This document shows positions 6,043 to 9,718 of a stretch of 9,718 nt of DNA, in pieces (position 1 is the stretch's first letter; the number at the start of each line of letters is the position of its first letter). The stretch comes from Candidatus Hydrogenedentes bacterium CG07_land_8_20_14_0_80_42_17 (GTDB lineage Bacteria; UBA8481). Where the stretch lies: NCBI GenBank assembly GCA_002780065.1, contig PEWQ01000009.1, positions 107 through 9,824 on the forward strand, read 5' to 3'. The notes beneath the pieces are model-generated. The model was not told where the DNA came from. It saw only the letters and a list, made by a program, of their open reading frames with translations, and ran no database searches. A program made the position numbers and the translations under genes.

Positions 6043-7251
6043 ATGTCACGTAAAAAGGTTGTTCTGGCTTATTCTGGTGGATTGGATACTTCAGTGATTT
6101 TGAAGTGGCTCATTGAAGAGAAGGGCTACGACGTTGTTGCGTATGCCGCTGACCTTGGGCAAGGCTCTGAAGTTAATGAAATAAAAAAGAAGGCCAAGGC
6201 TACAGGCGCAATTAAAACCGTAATTTTGGATCAGAAGGAAGAGTTTGTAAGAGATTTTGTCTTTCCTGCGATTCGCATGAACGCAATTTATGAAGGAATA
6301 TATTTGATGGGGACTTCTCTCGCTCGGCCATGCATTGCGCGTGGAATGATCGAGGTCGCAAAGAGGGAAGGCGCGGAGGCAGTTTCACATGGCGCAACAG
6401 GAAAAGGAAATGATCAGGTCAGATTCGAAGTAAGCTGTTATGCTTTGAAGCCGGATATTGAAGTGATTGCTCCGTGGCGTGAATGGGATTTCAAAGGCCG
6501 AGAAGACCTTTTGGCTTATGCGAAGAAGCATGGCATTCCAGTGCCTAAATATGGCGGCAAACCTTATTCAAGCGATAGGAATCTTTTTCATATCTCTTTT
6601 GAAAGCGGCATTTTAGAAGATCCGTGGGCTGAACCGCCTGAGAATATTTATCAGATGTCGGTCTCTCCTGAGAAGGCTCCGAATAAAGCTACTTACATAG
6701 AAATAACTTTTAAGAATGGAAATCCAATTGCAGTGAACGGACAAAAACTTTCTCCCGCAAAATTGCTGACAAAGCTCAATGAGATCGGGGGCAAGAATGG
6801 AGTAGGACGTTCTGACTGCGTGGAGAACCGCTATGTCGGAATGAAGTCCAGAGGCGTCTATGAGACACCTGGCGGCACGATTATGCATATCGCTCATCGC
6901 GCTTTGGAGACGATTACTCTGGACCGCGAGGTCATGCATCTGCGCGATCAGCTTATTCCTCGATATGCGGAGATGTGCTACTACGGCTACTGGTACACGC
7001 CGGAGCGTGAAATGATTCAGACTGCTTGCGATGATATACAAAAGTGGGTGAATGGTGTTGTGCGCTTGAAACTCTATAAAGGCAATTGCGCTGTTGTCGG
7101 TAGAAAATCGCCGAATTCGCTTTATAGACCTGACATCGTGACAATGGGAGCTGACAAGGGCGCTTACAATCAGGCGGATGCGACCGGCTTTATTAAACTG
7201 AATTCTTTGAGACTGCGTATTCGAGGCATGGTCTCACGTCCTAAATTCTAA
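6043..7251 (+). CDS. argG: Argininosuccinate synthase (ArgG)
   Basis: Joins citrulline and aspartate with ATP to form argininosuccinate, the penultimate arginine step, in the cytoplasm. At 402 residues it has the length of the common bacterial (non-E. coli-type) class. The N-terminal ATP-pyrophosphatase P-loop is [12 protein letters not shown] (9-20). Further motifs are [10 protein letters not shown] (90-99), the nucleotide/citrulline segment [13 protein letters not shown] (117-129), [17 protein letters not shown] (179-195), and [24 protein letters not shown] (255-278). The start is set by a strong GGAGAGGTG site. argH follows after 4 bases, so the pair is one transcript. Nothing is missing or broken. 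Confidence 0.97.
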   Translation: MSRKKVVLAYSGGLDTSVILKWLIEEKGYDVVAYAADLGQGSEVNEIKKKAKATGAIKTVILDQKEEFVRDFVFPAIRMNAIYEGIYLMGTSLARPCIARGMIEVAKREGAEAVSHGATGKGNDQVRFEVSCYALKPDIEVIAPWREWDFKGREDLLAYAKKHGIPVPKYGGKPYSSDRNLFHISFESGILEDPWAEPPENIYQMSVSPEKAPNKATYIEITFKNGNPIAVNGQKLSPAKLLTKLNEIGGKNGVGRSDCVENRYVGMKSRGVYETPGGTIMHIAHRALETITLDREVMHLRDQLIPRYAEMCYYGYWYTPEREMIQTACDDIQKWVNGVVRLKLYKGNCAVVGRKSPNSLYRPDIVTMGADKGAYNQADATGFIKLNSLRLRIRGMVSRPKF

Positions 7252-7255
7252 TGCG

Positions 7256-8563
7256 ATGAAGACTCGAAAAAAACTTTGGGGCGGCGGCTATGGTAAAGCA
7301 ACTGCCGGAATAGTGGAACAATTTACGCAGTCAGTTTCTTTTGATAAACGGCTTGCGCCTTTCGATATTAGAGGCTCTATCGCACATGCGGAGATGCTCG
7401 GCCGGACTGGAATTATCTCGAGAAAAGATTCGGATAAAATCGTAAGAGGTTTGAAGACGATTTTGAGTGATATCGAAAAAGGTAAATTTACTTGGGACGA
7501 GTCGCTTGAAGATTTGCATATGAACATCGAATCAGAATTGACGAGACGGATCGGTGAAGCTGGGAAGCGCCTTCACACTGGCAGGAGCAGGAACGATCAG
7601 GTTGCAACTGCGTTTCGGCTTTATTGCGCAGACGCGTCGAGAAGGATTATTTACGCGATTAGAGATTTAATTTCCGCCATAGATAAGGTCTCGAAGCAAT
7701 ACAAAGGCAAACTTATGCCGGCATACACTCATCTTCAGCAGGCTCAGCCGACAACTTTTGATTTGTGGCTGAGCGCCTATCGCGAGATGCTTTTACGTGA
7801 TATCGCGCGTTTCGAAGATGCGGCTTCTCTGGCAATGGCTTCTTCGCCGCTTGGCTCAGGAGCTCTCATGGGCTCTTCACTGCCGCTCGACAGAAAGTAT
7901 ACTGCTGAGAAATTGGGATTCGAAAAGGTTTCGGTCTCGACATTGGATTCGGTTTCGGATCGGGATTTTGCATTGGAGCTGCTATTTGCTTCTGCGCTAT
8001 TTCAAATTCATCTTTCGAGATTGGCTGAGGATTTGATTGTTTATTCGACAAAGGAATTTGGTTTTGTGAAGCTCGATGATTCCGTGACTACCGGCTCTTC
8101 GTTGATGCCGCAGAAAAAGAATCCTGATGTTTGCGAATTGACTCGTGGAAAGTCCGGCCGCGTTATAGGGAATCTTGTTTCTTTGTTGACTACAATTAAG
8201 GGACTGCCGATGACATACAACAGAGATCTGCAGGAGGACAAAGAGCCGGTTTTTGATTCTGTGGATACTGTTATTCTTTCAGCGTCCGCAATGTCCCTTG
8301 CAGTGAATACGATGAAGTTCAATTCAGAGCGAGCTGAATCCGCAATCGATCCGTCGATGATGGCGACTGATCTTGCCGAGCATTTAGTCGAACATGGAAT
8401 GCCTTTTCGCGAGGCGCATGAGACAGTTGCGCGGCTTATTCACAGCGGCGTGAATTTGTCAAAGTGTGTAGCTGCCGACCTAGAAGAACTGCATCCATTA
8501 TTAAAGGGTGCGTTCAATCGCCTTTCACCTCATGAGTCGGTTAGACGTAGAAGCAAAAGATAA
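7256..8563 (+). CDS. argH: Argininosuccinate lyase (ArgH), shortened C-terminus
   Basis: Splits argininosuccinate into arginine and fumarate; a homotetrameric member of the fumarase/aspartase superfamily. Motifs in order are KLWGGGY (6-12), HTGRSRNDQVATAFRLY (107-123), the general-acid region YTHLQQAQP (157-165, His159), and the flexible catalytic loop TTGSSLMPQKKNPDVCEL (278-295, Ser281/Ser282). DLAEHLVEHGMPFREAH (372-388) and a HPL segment near residue 413 mark the C-terminal domain. At 435 residues it stops at SVRRRSKR, where the family usually continues through a GGTAP-like motif and one more helix, about 20-25 residues further. No continuation is seen in the next frames. The active-site segments are intact. 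It starts 4 bases after the argG stop without a clear ribosome site, so it is probably translated by coupling. Confidence 0.95.
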   Translation: MKTRKKLWGGGYGKATAGIVEQFTQSVSFDKRLAPFDIRGSIAHAEMLGRTGIISRKDSDKIVRGLKTILSDIEKGKFTWDESLEDLHMNIESELTRRIGEAGKRLHTGRSRNDQVATAFRLYCADASRRIIYAIRDLISAIDKVSKQYKGKLMPAYTHLQQAQPTTFDLWLSAYREMLLRDIARFEDAASLAMASSPLGSGALMGSSLPLDRKYTAEKLGFEKVSVSTLDSVSDRDFALELLFASALFQIHLSRLAEDLIVYSTKEFGFVKLDDSVTTGSSLMPQKKNPDVCELTRGKSGRVIGNLVSLLTTIKGLPMTYNRDLQEDKEPVFDSVDTVILSASAMSLAVNTMKFNSERAESAIDPSMMATDLAEHLVEHGMPFREAHETVARLIHSGVNLSKCVAADLEELHPLLKGAFNRLSPHESVRRRSKR

Positions 8564-8619
8564 TATTTTCTATTAAGTTTTTGCCTATAGTTTTTCACAT
8601 AAATTACATACAAAAGTAC

Positions 8620-8645
8620 AGTAATGGACATTTTTTAATATTACT
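8620..8645. repeat. Inverted repeat AGTAAT-N14-ATTACT upstream of recA
   Basis: AGTAAT (8620-8625) and ATTACT (8640-8645) are exact reverse complements across 14 bases and lie 26-52 bp upstream of the sigma-54-like element. It could be a regulator site or a chance match in AT-rich sequence. Confidence 0.35.
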
Positions 8646-8671
8646 ATTTTGATTTTATGAGAGTTATATTA

Positions 8672-8687
8672 TGGCACGATTAATGCT
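8672..8687 (+). promoter_or_regulatory. Sigma-54 (RpoN)-type -24/-12 promoter motif upstream of recA
   Basis: TGGCACG (8672-8678), ATTA, then ATGCT (8683-8687) matches the RpoN consensus TGGCACG-N4-TTGCW at all but one of the specified positions. The invariant GG (8673-8674) and GC (8685-8686) are exactly 10 bases apart. Transcription would begin near 8697-8698, about 50 bases before the recA GTG. No clear sigma-70 promoter competes in the region. An RpoN promoter would need an AAA+ enhancer-binding protein, not seen here. Sequence match only. Confidence 0.5.
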
Positions 8688-8700
8688 TTAACAATAAATA

Positions 8701-8717
8701 TGCGCTTGCTTGGCGCA
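8701..8717 (+). promoter_or_regulatory. Short hairpin or operator in the recA leader
   Basis: TGCGC (8701-8705) and GCGCA (8713-8717) form a perfect 5-bp inverted repeat around a 7-base spacer, a GC-rich island in AT-rich surroundings. It lies between the predicted start of transcription and the recA ribosome site, so it could be an RNA hairpin or a repressor site, including a lineage-specific SOS operator. Confidence 0.4.
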
Positions 8718-8734
8718 AATAAATTATTGAAGTT

Positions 8735-8743
8735 GGAAAGGAG
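8735..8743 (+). promoter_or_regulatory. recA ribosome binding site
   Basis: GGAAAGGAG ends 6 bases before the GTG at 8750. This is one of the strongest sites in the window and favours the GTG as the recA start over the in-frame ATG at 8798. Confidence 0.8.
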
Positions 8744-8749
8744 TACATT

Positions 8750-9718
8750 GTGGGTGCTGTTATATCTAGAGCTGGTATTGATAAAGAGGATGGAAAGATG
8801 GAAGAACGGAAGAATGCGGCGCTGAAGGCGGCAATGGATCAAATTTCAAAAGATTTTGGTAAGGGCTCGATCATGAGACTTGGAGATAAAAACTTTTCGA
8901 TCGATGTTGAGGCCGCTACAACCGGAATACTGGGGCTTGATATTGCATTAGGAGTAGGAGGACTTCCGCGCGGCCGGATTATTGAAGTGTTCGGACCTGA
9001 ATCCGGCGGCAAGACAACTCTTTGTCTGCATGCTATTGCGGCAATTCAGAAAAGCGGAGGTACTGCGGCATTCATCGACGCAGAACATGCATTGGATCCG
9101 GCTTACGCGGCAAAATTGGGAATTCAGCTTGAATCACTTCTTGTGTCTCAGCCTGGAACGGGCGAGGAGGCTCTCGAAATTACAGATGCTCTCGTCAGAT
9201 CCGGAGCGGTCGATATTGTTGTTATCGACTCCGTGGCCGCTCTGGTTCCAAAGGCTGAGATCGAAGGTGATATGGGTGATCAGCACATGGGACTTCAGGC
9301 TAGGCTCATGAGTCAGGCTTTGCGTAAACTCACGGCAAGTATCTCGCGCTCTAAGACGATATGTGTTTTCATCAATCAACTTCGTGAAAAGATTGGAATC
9401 ATGTTCGGTAATCCGGAAACTACTCCCGGCGGCAGAGCATTGAAGTTTTATTCTTCAATACGTATTGACGTGCGCGGTGGAGAGACTATTAAGAATGGTA
9501 CAGAAATTATCGGCAGAAAAATGAAGGTGAAGGTTGTGAAGAATAAGGTTGCGCCGCCTTTCAAGAATACTTTGCTTGATGTGATTTACGGTGAAGGAAT
9601 ATCGAGCGAAGGCTCGCTGATCGATCTTGGAATTGAACACAAAATTCTCGAGACGAGAGGAACTTGGATAAGATGGAATGAAGAAGGACTTGGGCAGGGA
9701 AGAGAAAAAGCCAAAGAA
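8750..9718 (+). CDS. recA: Recombinase RecA (partial, runs off the right edge)
   Basis: RecA forms ATP-dependent filaments on single-stranded DNA, drives strand exchange and activates LexA self-cleavage. The 323 codons seen cover the N-terminal domain and the ATPase core and enter the C-terminal domain; the stop is beyond the window. Motifs are [10 protein letters not shown] (36-45), Walker [10 protein letters not shown] (82-90; the common form has SS), the catalytic glutamate in DAEHALD (Glu112), Walker [13 protein letters not shown] (154-165), loop L1 [22 protein letters not shown] (172-193) and loop L2 [21 protein letters not shown] (208-228). Translation from the GTG gives about 16 residues more at the N-terminus than usual. 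The ATG at 8798 (Met17) gives the conventional length and has GAGG 8 bases before it, so two starts are possible. The reading frame is open throughout. Confidence 0.97.
   Translation, partial: MGAVISRAGIDKEDGKMEERKNAALKAAMDQISKDFGKGSIMRLGDKNFSIDVEAATTGILGLDIALGVGGLPRGRIIEVFGPESGGKTTLCLHAIAAIQKSGGTAAFIDAEHALDPAYAAKLGIQLESLLVSQPGTGEEALEITDALVRSGAVDIVVIDSVAALVPKAEIEGDMGDQHMGLQARLMSQALRKLTASISRSKTICVFINQLREKIGIMFGNPETTPGGRALKFYSSIRIDVRGGETIKNGTEIIGRKMKVKVVKNKVAPPFKNTLLDVIYGEGISSEGSLIDLGIEHKILETRGTWIRWNEEGLGQGREKAKE

Larger units (their letters stand above)
8564..8749 (+). other. AT-rich argH-recA intergenic region
   Basis: This 186-bp gap has no gene. It contains a 6-bp inverted repeat (8620-8645), a sigma-54-type promoter motif (8672-8687), a short hairpin (8701-8717) and the recA ribosome site. 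No convincing intrinsic terminator follows argH: the only stem near the stop is a 5-bp A-T hairpin. No canonical LexA box was found. Confidence 0.6.

Noticed and set aside
6613-7041. 142-codon minus-strand open frame inside argG
   Set aside because: It lies wholly antisense to a conserved gene and shows no recognisable motif or ribosome site.
8561-8585. Terminator after argH
   Set aside because: TAATA-TTTTC-TATTA is a 5-bp A-T stem, too weak for an intrinsic terminator.
8545-8600. A frameshift that would restore the ArgH C-terminus
   Set aside because: No frame after the stop encodes a GGTAP-like motif or a plausible helix.
8616-8622. TACAG half-site before recA as an E. coli-type LexA box
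   Set aside because: The partner CTGT is absent at the required spacing, and GAAC-N4-GTTC or GTTC-N7-GTTC patterns are also missing.

Overview
The window comes from a bacterial chromosome. It is almost entirely amino-acid biosynthesis genes, packed in short operons, and ends in the recombinase gene recA. All protein genes are recognisable housekeeping families, apparently full length except argH, which stops early, and recA, which runs off the right edge. Base composition is moderate by eye, with very AT-rich intergenic stretches. The sequence does not fix the phylum; a sigma-54-type promoter motif and a REP-like hairpin would fit many Gram-negative or candidate lineages, and I make no finer claim.

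Layout. At the left edge is a GC-rich array of 17-bp tandem repeats (43-155), enclosed by a 9-bp inverted repeat that ends on the first base of the dapA stop codon. The minus strand then carries lysA-dapA (2302 to 160, overlapping by 8 bp), the last step and an early step of lysine/diaminopimelate synthesis. A 93-bp divergent intergenic region separates them from a plus-strand histidine operon hisG-hisD-hisC-hisB (2396-5929), whose genes overlap by 3 to 4 bp. A 113-bp gap with a REP-like hairpin leads to argG-argH (6043-8563), the last two steps of arginine synthesis. An AT-rich 186-bp gap precedes recA (8750 to the edge). recA starts at GTG.

How the genes fit together. The his, arg and lys/dap genes each supply part of a pathway: HisG makes the first committed histidine intermediate, while HisB, HisC and HisD act late; hisH, hisA, hisF, hisI/E and a HisZ partner for the short HisG are not in the window. 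ArgG and ArgH convert citrulline to arginine. DapA makes the DAP-pathway ring compound and LysA decarboxylates meso-DAP to lysine.

I found no new multi-gene system. The unusual signals are non-coding or at gene ends: (1) the 17-bp array with flanking inverted repeat; (2) a sigma-54-like -24/-12 element with exact GG-N10-GC spacing upstream of recA; (3) a dnaX-type A-AAA-AAG slippery run at the end of hisD whose -1 frame runs open into hisC; (4) a 13-bp palindrome on the -10 of an apparently leaderless hisG; (5) a GTAG-preceded REP-like hairpin between hisB and argG; (6) an ArgH that lacks its usual C-terminal end.
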